Shown: one piece after another, positions 7,263-16,807 of the stretch | Position numbering within the stretch: the stretch's first letter is position 1 | How the letters are laid out: each line of letters opens with the position of its first letter | Origin: Chryseobacterium gambrini | Lineage (GTDB): Bacteria; Bacteroidota; Bacteroidia; Flavobacteriales; Weeksellaceae | Length of the DNA: 64,000 nucleotides | Reading direction: 5' to 3' | Assembly (NCBI RefSeq): GCF_900156825.1 | Contig: NZ_FTOV01000003.1 | Location: 372,001-436,000 of the forward strand | Notes under the pieces: model-generated | The model's input: only the letters and a program-made list of their open reading frames with translations | What the model was told of the DNA's origin: nothing | The model's database searches: none | Translations under genes and position numbers: made by a program

Positions 7263-9989
7263 TTAGAAGTTGAAAGACAGGGTTGCAGACCATGTTCTTC
7301 CGTATCCGAAATAAACCTGGTTTTGTTGGCTTACTCCATTCCATGTTCCTGCTGCCTGGTACGTCTGATAGTTAGACGTTAATGTTGCAATTTGAGCAGT
7401 GGTTAATGGTGTTGACTGTAGAGGTTTATTTACTGCAATATACTGATCTAGAGTTAATCCAGTTTTGGTGTTTGTATTAGATTCAGCAATGTAAGTCTTA
7501 TCCAGTAAGTTATAAACATTACCTCTAATCGTAAAGAATTGTTTAGGATTATTTAATTTGATTTTAAAAGATATTCCTAAATCAACTAAACCATAAGAAG
7601 GTAATTCTAAAGCACCTTGGTTTCCTGCATCCGGATTGGAGAAGTTAAGAAGGTTTAAGTTAGCATATAAATTTTTAATTCCTCTATATGTTCCGTCGAA
7701 TGAGAACCAGTCTGTTGGCTTGAATGTAAATCCAACTGCTGCTGAAGTTTGTGCTGCTCCACCAACTTTAACTTTATCTATATAAAGTGTCTGAGTATCT
7801 GCGCTGATCAGTTCATTCGTTTCGCTAAAGATATTTCCTTGTGCATTTCCTTTATAGTACCAGTCTCCCACAGAAAGCATACCAAATAGACTTAGCATTT
7901 TGTGAACATTAGCATTTGCTTCAATTTCAAATCCTTGGTGAATTTCTGTAATTCCCTGAAGGTTTGAATAAGCAGTTGTAGTGCTTACAGGAAGCCCTGT
8001 TGTAGGATCTGTGTAATTAAATGAAAGATTACCTCTTCTCAAGAATCTGTCTCTCCATTCAGTTCTGTAAAGGTTCACATTGGCTGTGAAGATACCGGAA
8101 CGGAATCCATATCCTGCTTCAACACCGAAGATTTTCTCATTCGTTAAGTTAGGATTTAAGTAGTTTTTGTTATTTGGATAAACAGCGTTTAGGAAAGGTT
8201 GCTTAGAATAATATCCGATATTTACAAAAACGTTGTGCTGATCATTAATGTTGTAGTTAGCACCTGCCTTTACATTATATCCTACAATATCTTTAAAGCC
8301 TGTTTTCTCATACAATAATGGATTAGTAGCGGTTGGTTGAGCAACTACGGGAGATGTTGCTGAATTTCTAAAACCTGCTTGCTGACCATTTAAAAGAGTA
8401 ACTCCATCGATGATAAAGTGATCTATTCTCTGGAATGACTGGTTAGATAATGCTCCTGAAACAAATGCAGATAATTTATCACTAGAATATTCTAACTGAC
8501 CAAATCCACCGTACCATAAAACTTCACCGTCGTTGTTATATCCTACCATATCATCCATACTGTTTCTTTTTCCTCCGAACGGATTGAAAGTAGGTTCAGC
8601 TTTAAATGTATTGGAAACTACTCTTGGAGTTACAGTATATACATTTCCTGGAGCTGTGTAAAAGTTTCTATTCGTATTATCTTTATATCCTGCTGCTCCA
8701 TAAAGATCAGAAAGTACCTGATAATGGTATCCGTAATAATATCTGTCGTCTGTACCGATTGTGAAGTTTAAGTTATCATTAATTTTGTGATTAAAACTAA
8801 TAATTGCTCCAAACCAGTTATGAGAGTTGATAGATGATCTTCTTACTAAAGTGCTACTTGCTGCAGCAGTGTTTAGATTAACATTTGCGTTTGTAGCAAA
8901 AATTCTGTCATACGCAATTTGTCCGTTTGCATCAACGAAAGAGTTTACCCCTCCTGTTGCAGTACCTACACCTGTTGGAATTCTACCTAAATCTCCAGTT
9001 CCTCCACCTCTACCGAAAGAAGCATAGAATACTGAATTTAATTTAGATTTTGAACTGATATTCCAATCCCAGTTTAATGACATTACTGGTTTGTGATAGT
9101 AGTTTACTCTGTTTGATAAAACTTCACCGTTTCTCCATCCCCAGTCTGCGTTGTATCTTCTGTTAGGAGTTCCGTCATTATCAGAATTATATTTAATGTA
9201 ATTTTGAATAGTAGAATAGGTTGTTCTCTGATTGTGCCATTGAGGAGCTCCCGTAATGGTAAACTGGAAATCATGTTTTTTATTTGGCTGATATCCTAAG
9301 GCAAAATAATAGTTGTATCCTTCAAATTCTGTTCCGTCTGCATACATCGATCCTGCAGTTCTGCTCATTAAGAATGAAGAAGACCATCCTTTTGCAGATT
9401 TACCTGTATTGTATGCAAATAAAGTTTTTAAATAATCATTATTACCAAGACCCAAAGAAACAGTTCCTCCCTGTTTTTTATCAGCAGCTCTTGTTAATAC
9501 GTTAATTGTACCTCCAACAGAAGCAATGGCTAATTTTGAAGATCCAAGACCTCTTTGTACCTGCATTGCAGAAGTTACATCAGAAAGTCCAGACCAGTTA
9601 GACCAATAAACAGCTCCGTTTTCCATATCATTCACGGGAACACCATTTACCATTACAGCAATGTTTTCCTGTGCGAATCCTCTAATGTTAATTTTAGAGT
9701 CTCCAAAACCACCACCCGCTTTTGTAGCATATACAGATGGGGTTGTATTTAAGATTTCAGGGAATTCCTGATTTCCTAATCTTTCAACGATTTGCGCTTC
9801 TTTGATTGTTGAAACTGCTACAGGAGTTTTTCTATCTTTTGCGATATCAGCAACTCCAATTAACACTACCTCGTCAATGTCTTTAGACCTTGTATCTTTT
9901 ACAGTGTCCTTAACCTTTTGAGCATAATAAACGCTAGCTGTGGATAATGTAATTATCGCAGTTAGCATTGATTTGTTGATTAATTTCAT
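7263..9989 (-). CDS. TonB-dependent outer-membrane receptor
   Basis: The product is 908 residues. A signal peptide (about 1-23, ending VYYAQ) is followed by a short linker and the plug domain from about residue 38 (IDEVVLIGVADI; later SKINIRGFAQENIAVMVNG and ASVGGTINVLTR), then a long beta-barrel that ends in an aromatic residue, TWSATLSFNF, as required for outer-membrane insertion. There is no N-terminal carboxypeptidase-like domain and no SusD partner, so it is probably a simple receptor rather than a SusCD glycan importer. The ligand is not evident. It has its own terminator. The 209-base upstream region is AT-rich; I see no riboswitch fold in it. Confidence 0.93.
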   Translation of the reverse strand: MKLINKSMLTAIITLSTASVYYAQKVKDTVKDTRSKDIDEVVLIGVADIAKDRKTPVAVSTIKEAQIVERLGNQEFPEILNTTPSVYATKAGGGFGDSKINIRGFAQENIAVMVNGVPVNDMENGAVYWSNWSGLSDVTSAMQVQRGLGSSKLAIASVGGTINVLTRAADKKQGGTVSLGLGNNDYLKTLFAYNTGKSAKGWSSSFLMSRTAGSMYADGTEFEGYNYYFALGYQPNKKHDFQFTITGAPQWHNQRTTYSTIQNYIKYNSDNDGTPNRRYNADWGWRNGEVLSNRVNYYHKPVMSLNWDWNISSKSKLNSVFYASFGRGGGTGDLGRIPTGVGTATGGVNSFVDANGQIAYDRIFATNANVNLNTAAASSTLVRRSSINSHNWFGAIISFNHKINDNLNFTIGTDDRYYYGYHYQVLSDLYGAAGYKDNTNRNFYTAPGNVYTVTPRVVSNTFKAEPTFNPFGGKRNSMDDMVGYNNDGEVLWYGGFGQLEYSSDKLSAFVSGALSNQSFQRIDHFIIDGVTLLNGQQAGFRNSATSPVVAQPTATNPLLYEKTGFKDIVGYNVKAGANYNINDQHNVFVNIGYYSKQPFLNAVYPNNKNYLNPNLTNEKIFGVEAGYGFRSGIFTANVNLYRTEWRDRFLRRGNLSFNYTDPTTGLPVSTTTAYSNLQGITEIHQGFEIEANANVHKMLSLFGMLSVGDWYYKGNAQGNIFSETNELISADTQTLYIDKVKVGGAAQTSAAVGFTFKPTDWFSFDGTYRGIKNLYANLNLLNFSNPDAGNQGALELPSYGLVDLGISFKIKLNNPKQFFTIRGNVYNLLDKTYIAESNTNTKTGLTLDQYIAVNKPLQSTPLTTAQIATLTSNYQTYQAAGTWNGVSQQNQVYFGYGRTWSATLSFNF

Positions 9990-10198
9990 AATCGTTAGTA
10001 ATAGTTAGATTTAATTTTCTGCAAAATTGAGGAAATTTATTTTAACTAATATTAACTGTATGTTAATTTTTAAAGGTTCTTAATAAGGTTTAAAATATTG
10101 ATTTACAATGTATTGAATAATAATCGAGATTTCGCATGAAAAAAATCACATTATTGAATTTTTAACAAATCGGCATCATTTTTAATAAAAATTCAATG

Positions 10199-11059
10199 CT
10201 ATTTCACGGCTTTGAGGCTTAAATCCATATTTTCTGCTGAGTGGGTAAGTGCTCCTGCAGAGATGTAGGTAACGCCTGTAGAAGCGATTTCTTTAAGCTG
10301 ATCACGGGTAATTCCGCCTGAAGCTTCGCTTTCACAGGAACCGTTAATAAGCTTCACGGCTTTCTTCATAGTTTTTACATCCATGTTGTCGAGCATGATT
10401 CTATCTACCTTTGCATCAATTGCTTCCTGAACTTCTTCCAGATTTCTGGTTTCAACTTCTATTTTAAGTTTTTTCTTGTTCTTTTTGATGTAATCTTTTG
10501 CCATTTTTACGGCATTCGTAATGCTTCCGTTATAATCAATATGGTTGTCTTTCAGCATAATCATGTCATAAAGACCGTATCGGTGGTTGGTTCCGCCGCC
10601 AATAGCAACAGCCCATTTTTCGCATACCCTGAAATTTGGGGTTGTTTTTCTGGTATCCAGAAGTTTTGTTTTTGTGCCGATAAGTCTGGAATCCCAGTCA
10701 TGCGTTAACGTTGCAATTCCGCTCATTCTCTGCATACAGTTTAAAACCAGTCTTTCCGTTGAAAGGATTGATCTTGCGCTTCCGGTTACGATAAAAGCAA
10801 TATCCCCAAATTTTACTGCATCTCCATCCTTTACAAAAGTTTCAACTTTTAAGTTTTTATCAAAAGTTTTAAAAATAATTTCAGCGAGTTCTACTCCTGC
10901 AAGAATGCAATCCTGTTTTACCAGTAGTTTTGCACTTTGCTCCAGATCTTTCGGAATAGTAGAAAGCGTAGAATGATCGCCATCCTGAATGTCTTCTTCA
11001 AGAGCGTTTTTAATAAACTGTTTTAAAACTTTATCGGTTACGTATGCCGGTCTTTTCAT
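10199..11059 (-). CDS. nadC: Quinolinate phosphoribosyltransferase (carboxylating)
   Basis: The product is 286 residues, normal for NadC, which turns quinolinate and PRPP into nicotinate mononucleotide in de novo NAD synthesis. Visible signatures are DTRKTTPNFR and MIMLKDNH for substrate binding, IEVETRNLEE, RIMLDNM and EASGGI for phosphate binding. nadB lies upstream on the same strand with one unrelated gene in between, so the three are probably one operon. nadA is not in the window. Confidence 0.97.
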   Translation of the reverse strand: MKRPAYVTDKVLKQFIKNALEEDIQDGDHSTLSTIPKDLEQSAKLLVKQDCILAGVELAEIIFKTFDKNLKVETFVKDGDAVKFGDIAFIVTGSARSILSTERLVLNCMQRMSGIATLTHDWDSRLIGTKTKLLDTRKTTPNFRVCEKWAVAIGGGTNHRYGLYDMIMLKDNHIDYNGSITNAVKMAKDYIKKNKKKLKIEVETRNLEEVQEAIDAKVDRIMLDNMDVKTMKKAVKLINGSCESEASGGITRDQLKEIASTGVTYISAGALTHSAENMDLSLKAVK

Positions 11060-11071
11060 ATTTTTTTAAGT

Positions 11072-11710
11072 TTAATAATATATGGATGAGGATTTCCCAA
11101 ATAACAAATCATGAACTATAAATAATAGCAGAACTTCATTTTCTTCAGCATCTATTTTTTCGAAATCAATAAAATCTTTTATTTTCTCATTATTTTGATT
11201 AATTCCTTCATATTCTAATATTTGAATACTATTTCTTCCTTGAGATTTAATTTTATATCTCCATCTAAAGTTTTCCCAATCATATTCTTGTGTAAAATAA
11301 CGAATTTTATTTTTATGAAAATCTAAAATGGGATATTGAGGATTATTAATGTAATACAGTATTAATGAAAGATTGTTGTCTTTAATAAAATCATCAAGAT
11401 TAATATTGATATTTTCTTTTTGGAGCCGCTTTCTTCCAAAACCTAACATATTACAAATGATATTTAATATATAAGGATATTTTGATTTAGAGGTAAAATA
11501 TATTCTTAGTAAAACACAACCTATTTGTCCTAACAATAAACAGAAAAGTAATAATCCAAAAACCAAAACTGCGTTGAGTATTTGATTTTCAACCATTTTT
11601 CCATTATTTGTTATAAATAAAATAAGACCACCAAAAATTAATGAAATAACTATCCTTGAGTAAAATAAAATGTTCGTTACCGTAAGAATATTTAAATTGG
11701 AAATCCTCAT
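11072..11710 (-). CDS. Hypothetical membrane protein inside the nad operon
   Basis: The product is 212 residues. Two hydrophobic stretches occur in the N-terminal 75 residues (about 10-33 and 45-72); the remainder is soluble, rich in Asn, Ile, Lys and Tyr, with many aromatic residues. I do not recognise a family. It is spaced 16 bases from nadB and 12 from nadC, so it must be co-transcribed with them. Its codons look much more A/T-rich than those of its neighbours, which suggests a later insertion into the operon. It has no visible link to NAD synthesis. Confidence 0.75.
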   Translation of the reverse strand: MRISNLNILTVTNILFYSRIVISLIFGGLILFITNNGKMVENQILNAVLVFGLLLFCLLLGQIGCVLLRIYFTSKSKYPYILNIICNMLGFGRKRLQKENININLDDFIKDNNLSLILYYINNPQYPILDFHKNKIRYFTQEYDWENFRWRYKIKSQGRNSIQILEYEGINQNNEKIKDFIDFEKIDAEENEVLLLFIVHDLLFGKSSSIYY

Positions 11711-11726
11711 TAAATTGGAAGAATTT

Positions 11727-13298
11727 TTAAACCAGATCTTTATTGTAAAACGCGCCTTTATTCTCCGTCATTTCCATAGACTGCGTAATGATGAGGTGGG
11801 CAACGGTTGTTAAGTTTCTGAGCTCCGATAACTGTGGTGAAAGGATAGAGTAGTGGTAAATTTCGTTCACTGCGGCAGCGATTTCCTGATGTTTTTGCAA
11901 AGCCATATTCAGACGGCGGTTGCTTCGTACAATTCCTACAAGATCGCTCATCATTTCCTGAAGTTGCTTTCTAAGGTAGGAAACGATCACCATTTCGTCC
12001 ATAATTTTCATTCCTTCTTCATCCCATTCCGGAACGGCTTTCAGATCATCAAAGTTGAAATTATTTTCATTTAAAAGTTCAACGGTTTTCATTGCAGCAT
12101 TGTGCCCGAAAACCAGTCCTTCCAATAATGAGTTGGAAGCCAGTCTGTTCGCTCCGTGAAGTCCGGAATTGGTACATTCTCCTACCGCAAAAAGATTTCG
12201 GATAGAGGACTGTCCGTCACGGTCAACCTCAATTCCTCCCATCAGATAATGACAAGCAGGAACTACAGGAATGAGTTGACTGAAAGGATCAATTCCTTCG
12301 TCTTTGCATTTTTTATAAATATTCGGGAAATGTTCAAGAAATTTTTCATGATCCATTTCACGGCAATCCAGACCTACAAATTCGTCTCCGGTGATTTTCA
12401 TTTCTGCATCGATGGCTCTAGCAACGATATCCCGGGAAGCGAGTTCTTCACGCTCATCATATTTATGCATGAATTTTTCGCCTCTTTTTGTTCTTAATTT
12501 GGCTCCGTCACCACGAACGGCTTCCGAAATTAAAAACAGCATTCCGTCGAGCTTGCTATACAGAGCAGTCGGATGAAACTGATAATACTGCATATTGGAA
12601 ACCTTTCCTTTTGCTCTTGCTACGAAAGCAATTCCGTCTCCGGTTGCGATCGTCGGATTAGTAGTGTTTTTGTAAACGTGTCCCGCTCCTCCGGTTGCAA
12701 CAAGGGTTATTTTTGAGGTAATTTTTTTAATGGTTTTGGATTTTTCATCCAGAATATAGGCTCCGTAGCAGTGGATGTCGCCTTCATTCAGTTCTTTTCC
12801 CGGAACATGGTGCTGTGTAATAATATCAATTACGTAGTGATGATCGAGAATCTCAATATTCGGGCTGCTTTTTGCGGTCTGTAAAAGTGCTCTTTCAATT
12901 TCAAAACCGGTAATATCTTTGTGGTGTACAATTCTGTTTTCGGTATGTCCTCCCTCTCTTCCTAAAGCAAATTCTCCGTTTTTTTTGTCAAAATTTGCCC
13001 CCCATTCTACAATTTCGTTGAATCTTGCAGGTGCTTCCGTAACCACCATTTCTACGACATCGCGTTTGTTTTCGCCGTCTCCGGCACGCATCGTATCGGC
13101 AATATGTTTTTCGAAGTTATCATTTTTAGAATCTGTAACCACCGCAAGACCGCCTTGTGCATATTTGGTATTGCTTTCATCTTCGTCCGATTTTGTTACG
13201 ATGATTATTTTGGCATCAGGAAGCTGCTCAGAAATTTTTATGGCATAGGAAAGTCCCGAAATTCCGGAACCGATTACTAGTACATCCGCTTTTATCAT
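11727..13298 (-). CDS. nadB: L-aspartate oxidase
   Basis: The product is 523 residues, a flavoprotein that oxidises aspartate to iminoaspartate, the first step of de novo NAD synthesis. The FAD-binding loop is GSGISGLS (residues 7-14); further signatures are QGGLAVV, RIVHHKDITG, YQFHPTALY and GLHGANRLASNSLLEGLVFG. It opens the nadB-orf-nadC cluster. The iminoaspartate would need quinolinate synthase (NadA), which is coded elsewhere. Confidence 0.97.
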   Translation of the reverse strand: MIKADVLVIGSGISGLSYAIKISEQLPDAKIIIVTKSDEDESNTKYAQGGLAVVTDSKNDNFEKHIADTMRAGDGENKRDVVEMVVTEAPARFNEIVEWGANFDKKNGEFALGREGGHTENRIVHHKDITGFEIERALLQTAKSSPNIEILDHHYVIDIITQHHVPGKELNEGDIHCYGAYILDEKSKTIKKITSKITLVATGGAGHVYKNTTNPTIATGDGIAFVARAKGKVSNMQYYQFHPTALYSKLDGMLFLISEAVRGDGAKLRTKRGEKFMHKYDEREELASRDIVARAIDAEMKITGDEFVGLDCREMDHEKFLEHFPNIYKKCKDEGIDPFSQLIPVVPACHYLMGGIEVDRDGQSSIRNLFAVGECTNSGLHGANRLASNSLLEGLVFGHNAAMKTVELLNENNFNFDDLKAVPEWDEEGMKIMDEMVIVSYLRKQLQEMMSDLVGIVRSNRRLNMALQKHQEIAAAVNEIYHYSILSPQLSELRNLTTVAHLIITQSMEMTENKGAFYNKDLV

Positions 13299-13328
13299 AT
13301 CCTTGGTTTAAGACAATTGTCTAAATAG

Positions 13329-13955
13329 TTAAATAAATTTAAACAATTTTTCGTTTGGTTTTCTTACTTTTTTCATGTGTTGAAAATGATCTTCCTCCGA
13401 ACGGTATCCCAAAGCGAGGGTTACAGTTACTTTTTCGGTCTCAGGATTTATCTCCAGAATTTCTTCGATAATTTCCTGGCGGAAGCCTTCCATCGGGCAC
13501 GTGTCTATGTTTTCTATCGCTGCTGCGTACATAAGATTCGCTAAAACAATGTAAGACTGTTTTTCTGCCCAGTTGAAAATTTCATCCTGTGTTTTTTGAT
13601 TAATATGCTGATTGATGCTGTTTTTAAAAAGATCCAGCTTTTCCAGCGGTGTTTCCCGCACTTTTGAAATGTGCCGGAAATATCCGTTGATGTAATTGTT
13701 GTCTACTATTTTTTTGGAAACAATAACAATTAAGTGAGAGCAGGTGGAAATCTGTGACTGGTTGTAGAACGCGGGAATTAATTTCTGCTTCATTTCCTCA
13801 CTTTCCACGATAAGAATTTCGTAAGGCTGAAGACCAAGAGAGCTTGCCGATAATTTTCCGGATTCAAGAATATTATGCAATGTTTCCTGAGGAATAATTT
13901 CGTGATTAAATTTTTTTACAGAGTATCTTCTGCTTAAAGCCTCTAAATAATTCAT
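13329..13955 (-). CDS. Nitroreductase family oxidoreductase
   Basis: The product is 208 residues, of NfsB-like type: an FMN enzyme that reduces quinones, nitro compounds or flavins with NAD(P)H. The N-terminal FMN-binding signature is RRYSVKKF (residues 9-16), followed by SASSLGLQPYEILIV and later a PMEGF segment. It may be transcribed with nadB (30-base gap), which would be a loose redox link. Its -7 element lies four bases upstream of the ATG, so the transcript is predicted to be leaderless. The substrate cannot be told from sequence. Confidence 0.9.
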   Translation of the reverse strand: MNYLEALSRRYSVKKFNHEIIPQETLHNILESGKLSASSLGLQPYEILIVESEEMKQKLIPAFYNQSQISTCSHLIVIVSKKIVDNNYINGYFRHISKVRETPLEKLDLFKNSINQHINQKTQDEIFNWAEKQSYIVLANLMYAAAIENIDTCPMEGFRQEIIEEILEINPETEKVTVTLALGYRSEEDHFQHMKKVRKPNEKLFKFI

Positions 13956-13959
13956 AGTT

Positions 13960-13967
13960 CAAATTTA
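13960..13967 (-). promoter_or_regulatory. -7 element of the nitroreductase gene
   Basis: TAAATTTG on the minus strand matches TAnnTTTG and is separated from ATG 13955 by exactly four bases. Confidence 0.6.
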
Positions 13968-14028
13968 AGAATTGAATGCGAATTAAGTATGCTTAAAACA
14001 AAATATTTCGTTCTAAATATGGCATAAA

Positions 14029-14066
14029 AAAAGATCACCCCAAAAACTAATTGAAGTGATCTTTTT
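14029..14066. terminator. Terminator downstream of the YadA-like gene
   Basis: A perfect 10-bp stem (14029-14038 with 14056-14065) has a 17-base loop, with A tract and T tract on the two sides. Confidence 0.75.
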
Positions 14067-14084
14067 CACAGTATCTTTTATCTT

Positions 14085-15212
14085 TTATGGACAGCTTATG
14101 GATGCCGAAGAAAAGCTTCCTGAATTATCTACGGTTACTCTCCAGCAATTTCCGTCGGGGGATTTCATAATAACGCCATTTCCTATGGTTTCTAAATAGA
14201 TATCTCCTGAAGTAATGTGCAGCTTCGTTTTTGGCGCCGTGGTTCCAATGCCTACATTTACCCCAAAAGCGCCGGTACTTCCTAAAATCAGACTATTGCT
14301 TTGGGTTGCAGATGCATTATATCCTATAGCCGTTGCGTTGGTTAAATCATCAGATATCTGAGTTGAGGCTCCAATAGCAGTATTTCCTGTTCCGGACTTC
14401 ATTCCGGCCAGAGAAGATTGCCCTAAAGCGGTATTGTATGTTGCGGAGGTTGTACTGTTTAAACTGTTTAATGAAGTATCGCCAATGGCAATGTTGTTAC
14501 TGCCGGTTGTATTGCTAAATAAAGCATTAGAGCCAAATGCCATATTTCTTGTTCCGGAGGTATTCAGTGCTAAAGTATAAGCACCTACAGCGGTGTTGTC
14601 GTTTCCGGTGGTTGTACTCGATAGTGACCGGGAGCCGATGGCGGTATTTCTTGCTCCTGCTGTTAATGCGGCTCCGGAGCGGGCCCCGAATAATGAATTG
14701 TCATCTCCCGTTGTAATGGCTGCTCCTGAATTGTAACCATAGCTTGTTTTATAATCAAAACCGGCGGTTGAAGTTGTAGATCTTTGAATATATCCCGATT
14801 CTACATTATTTACTTTAAACATTAGATTTTGTGCATCGGTTGTCCCCAAAAAGTTGGTTCCCGTTGTGGTTCCTGCGTTCCCGGAAAGGCGCCAGAAATT
14901 TCCATTTGTCCATTTTGCACCATCGAAATAATAGTATCCTGCTTCAGTAACATTGGCTGTTTTTATAGTTGTGGGGCTTGCTGCGGCTGTTACATATAGC
15001 AGGGTAGCCGTCTGGTTAGTGCCATACAGCGGGTCTTTTAGTTTTAATTCGTTGCCGGTAATTCTTGGAGCGATCATCCCGTCAGTAGCATTAAGATTGT
15101 TGGGTGTTCCCGTAACATCGAGCGTGGCGTTGGGTGATGGTGTATTAATTCCTACTTGGGAAAAAACGGACGAAGAAATCGTAAGGATTCCCAGAAATAT
15201 AAATTTTTTCAT
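14085..15212 (-). CDS. Secreted YadA-head-like repeat protein
   Basis: The product is 375 residues with a signal peptide (MKKFIFLGILTISSSVFSQ). The mature start, VGINTPSPNATLDVTG, is a motif shared with the three tandem proteins at 36.3-38.7 kb. The middle (about residues 165-300) is a run of 14-17 residue repeats such as NTAIGSRSLSSTTTGND, NTAVGAYTL and NIAIGDTSL, like the collagen-binding head of trimeric autotransporters and phage fibre shafts. The end has VGIGTTAPKTKLHI and SPDGNCWRVTVDNSG. There is no membrane anchor or type IX sorting domain, so how it reaches the surface is open. It ends with a terminator and sits next to a two-component pair that may control it. Confidence 0.8.
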   Translation of the reverse strand: MKKFIFLGILTISSSVFSQVGINTPSPNATLDVTGTPNNLNATDGMIAPRITGNELKLKDPLYGTNQTATLLYVTAAASPTTIKTANVTEAGYYYFDGAKWTNGNFWRLSGNAGTTTGTNFLGTTDAQNLMFKVNNVESGYIQRSTTSTAGFDYKTSYGYNSGAAITTGDDNSLFGARSGAALTAGARNTAIGSRSLSSTTTGNDNTAVGAYTLALNTSGTRNMAFGSNALFSNTTGSNNIAIGDTSLNSLNSTTSATYNTALGQSSLAGMKSGTGNTAIGASTQISDDLTNATAIGYNASATQSNSLILGSTGAFGVNVGIGTTAPKTKLHITSGDIYLETIGNGVIMKSPDGNCWRVTVDNSGSFSSASISCP

Positions 15213-15249
15213 TTTTGAAGTGTTTAAAATAATATAAAAATTGATGTTT

Positions 15250-15257
15250 CAAAGGTA
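15250..15257 (-). promoter_or_regulatory. -7 element of the YadA-like gene
   Basis: TACCTTTG on the minus strand, giving a leader of about 33 bases before ATG 15212. Confidence 0.55.
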
Positions 15258-15282
15258 TAAGCAGGATCAATACTGTCATCAC

Positions 15283-15299
15283 ACTAAAACGGGGTGTTT
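15283..15299. promoter_or_regulatory. Candidate response-regulator site, copy 1
   Basis: ACTAAAACGGGGTGTTT shares the core AAAnGGGGTRTT with 15304-15323 and the GGGGTRTT part with 16767-16787. It is centred near -45 of the predicted start of the YadA-like gene, a usual activator position. Confidence 0.35.
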
Positions 15300-15303
15300 T
15301 TTC

Positions 15304-15323
15304 CTCCCACAAAAAGGGGTATT
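15304..15323. promoter_or_regulatory. Candidate response-regulator site, copy 2
   Basis: CTCCCACAAAAAGGGGTATT is very like the site between the kinase and regulator genes (16767-16787), with a CTCCC half and a GGGGTATT half. Its GGGG lies 25 bases from that of copy 1. It overlaps the kinase stop codon. Confidence 0.4.
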
Positions 15324-16699
15324 CATGAAGGATTGGCGAAAGAGAAATTTCCTGAGATTAATGTTCCGCAGGAGTTTTCAAAAGTTATATTTCCGTTTAA
15401 TTTTTTTATTCTTTGCATAATGTTAGAAAGACCATGACCAGAATCTGCATTTAATTTCTCTGCATAATCGAACCCTTTTCCGTTATCTTTTATTTTAAAA
15501 CAGCAAATAGAATTTTCAAAACAGATGGAAACTTTTATGGTATTGCACTGAGAGTGTTTTATGGAATTCCCAATGCATTCATTCAGAATAAAATAAAGCT
15601 CATTTTGTTGATCAATATTCAGATTTCTGGTTACTGTCAATTCATCAACATCGGTAATGAGATTCAAATTAGAGCTGTGATACTGTTTTTGTAAACAGGA
15701 CAGGAAGAATAAAATGTCGTACTTTTCTTCATCCTGTCCTCCGTATAATTTTTGAATGTAGTCTCTTACCTGCATATAAATACTGTTAAGTTCCTGCTCG
15801 ATATCCTGAAGCAGAATTTTCTCAGAATTTTCTTTAGCCTGAAGTCTTTTATCGCTGATGTAAAACTTCAGTCCGGTAATGGCATTGCTGATTCCATCAT
15901 GGATGTCAATTGAAATGCGTAACCTTTCAGATTGTCGGCTTTGGTAGACCAGTTTTTGGTTGTCGATTTCCTGAAGCAGTATTTTCTTTTCATGCTCAAG
16001 ATTCTGCTGCATGATCCGAAGTTTTTCTTCCCATTCATTTTTCACTTTGATTCCCAATGCCAGTAAGAACATGATTAATTCTGAAAACCAGCCCATCGAA
16101 ATGATGGAAAGATTGGTAAATCCGAAAAAATTTTTAGAAGGATCATCAAAAAACGAAGCAATAATATTAAAAAGAAGTAAAAATATACTTCCGAGATATA
16201 AGTACTTGTAATACAGGAAAGATCTGCTTTTGTATAAAAAAAGGATAAAAATAACGGAAACCCCCAACATATACAGCGAGACGAAAATGTAAATAATGCT
16301 GAACAAATCTTTATATTCTTTAAAGAAAACGTGTGTTATAACGTACATTACGAAACCCAGCATCAAAATAATCTGAGAAATTTTTACAAGGTGTTCAAAA
16401 AAAGATTTTTTGTCTTTAAAATCCACTGTGCTGTAAATAAACCTTACATAATACACAAAGCTGCCCCAAATGAAACATTCGCTTAATAAATAAAGAGGCA
16501 AAGGTGTTTGTGTATATTTAGGAACGAGGATCATTTCCTTCATCACAAGATACAGGAAACAGAAGCAAAGATAATTACGGTATTTCCTGAATACAGGTTC
16601 TTCTACATAATGAAGATAGAATGAGAAAAATAAGATGACGATTACAATAGCTCCCATTGTAATATAAGGAAAGACACTATCCAACAGAATATCATTCAT
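15323..16699 (-). CDS. Membrane sensor histidine kinase, HisKA_3 type
   Basis: The product is 458 residues from ATG 16699 (an upstream TTG at 16717 is less likely). About seven membrane helices fill residues 5-215, with no large extracellular domain, as in 7TM-type sensors. A coiled coil follows, then the phospho-acceptor region with RISIDIHDGISNAITGL (His near residue 270) and a HATPase domain with NECIGNSIKHS, DNGKGFD and GHGLSNI. This is the NarX/DesK class that pairs with NarL-type regulators; the partner is the diverging gene at 16834. The signal is unknown. Confidence 0.9.
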   Translation of the reverse strand: MNDILLDSVFPYITMGAIVIVILFFSFYLHYVEEPVFRKYRNYLCFCFLYLVMKEMILVPKYTQTPLPLYLLSECFIWGSFVYYVRFIYSTVDFKDKKSFFEHLVKISQIILMLGFVMYVITHVFFKEYKDLFSIIYIFVSLYMLGVSVIFILFLYKSRSFLYYKYLYLGSIFLLLFNIIASFFDDPSKNFFGFTNLSIISMGWFSELIMFLLALGIKVKNEWEEKLRIMQQNLEHEKKILLQEIDNQKLVYQSRQSERLRISIDIHDGISNAITGLKFYISDKRLQAKENSEKILLQDIEQELNSIYMQVRDYIQKLYGGQDEEKYDILFFLSCLQKQYHSSNLNLITDVDELTVTRNLNIDQQNELYFILNECIGNSIKHSQCNTIKVSICFENSICCFKIKDNGKGFDYAEKLNADSGHGLSNIMQRIKKLNGNITFENSCGTLISGNFSFANPS

Positions 16700-16766
16700 C
16701 ACTTGTTTTTTATGCAAATTACTACTTAATTGACTATTTTATTTCCCTCAATCGTAATAAAATACA

Positions 16767-16787
16767 CTCCCTCCAATAGGGGGTATT
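16767..16787. promoter_or_regulatory. Candidate response-regulator site between kinase and regulator genes
   Basis: CTCCCTCCAATAGGGGG continued by TATT resembles 15304-15323. It is partly palindromic (CCC-N8-GGGG) and is centred about 42 bases upstream of the predicted start of the response-regulator transcript, which suits autoregulation. Confidence 0.4.
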
Positions 16788-16807
16788 AAATTCTGATATT
16801 TTTATGA

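Noticed and set aside
9990..10198. Possible riboswitch upstream of the TonB-dependent receptor
   Set aside because: The 209 bases are AT-rich and show no conserved riboswitch box or stable multi-stem fold that I can recognise.
14085..15212. Phage tail fibre gene
   Set aside because: The repeats fit a fibre shaft, but no other phage genes are near and the protein has a signal peptide.
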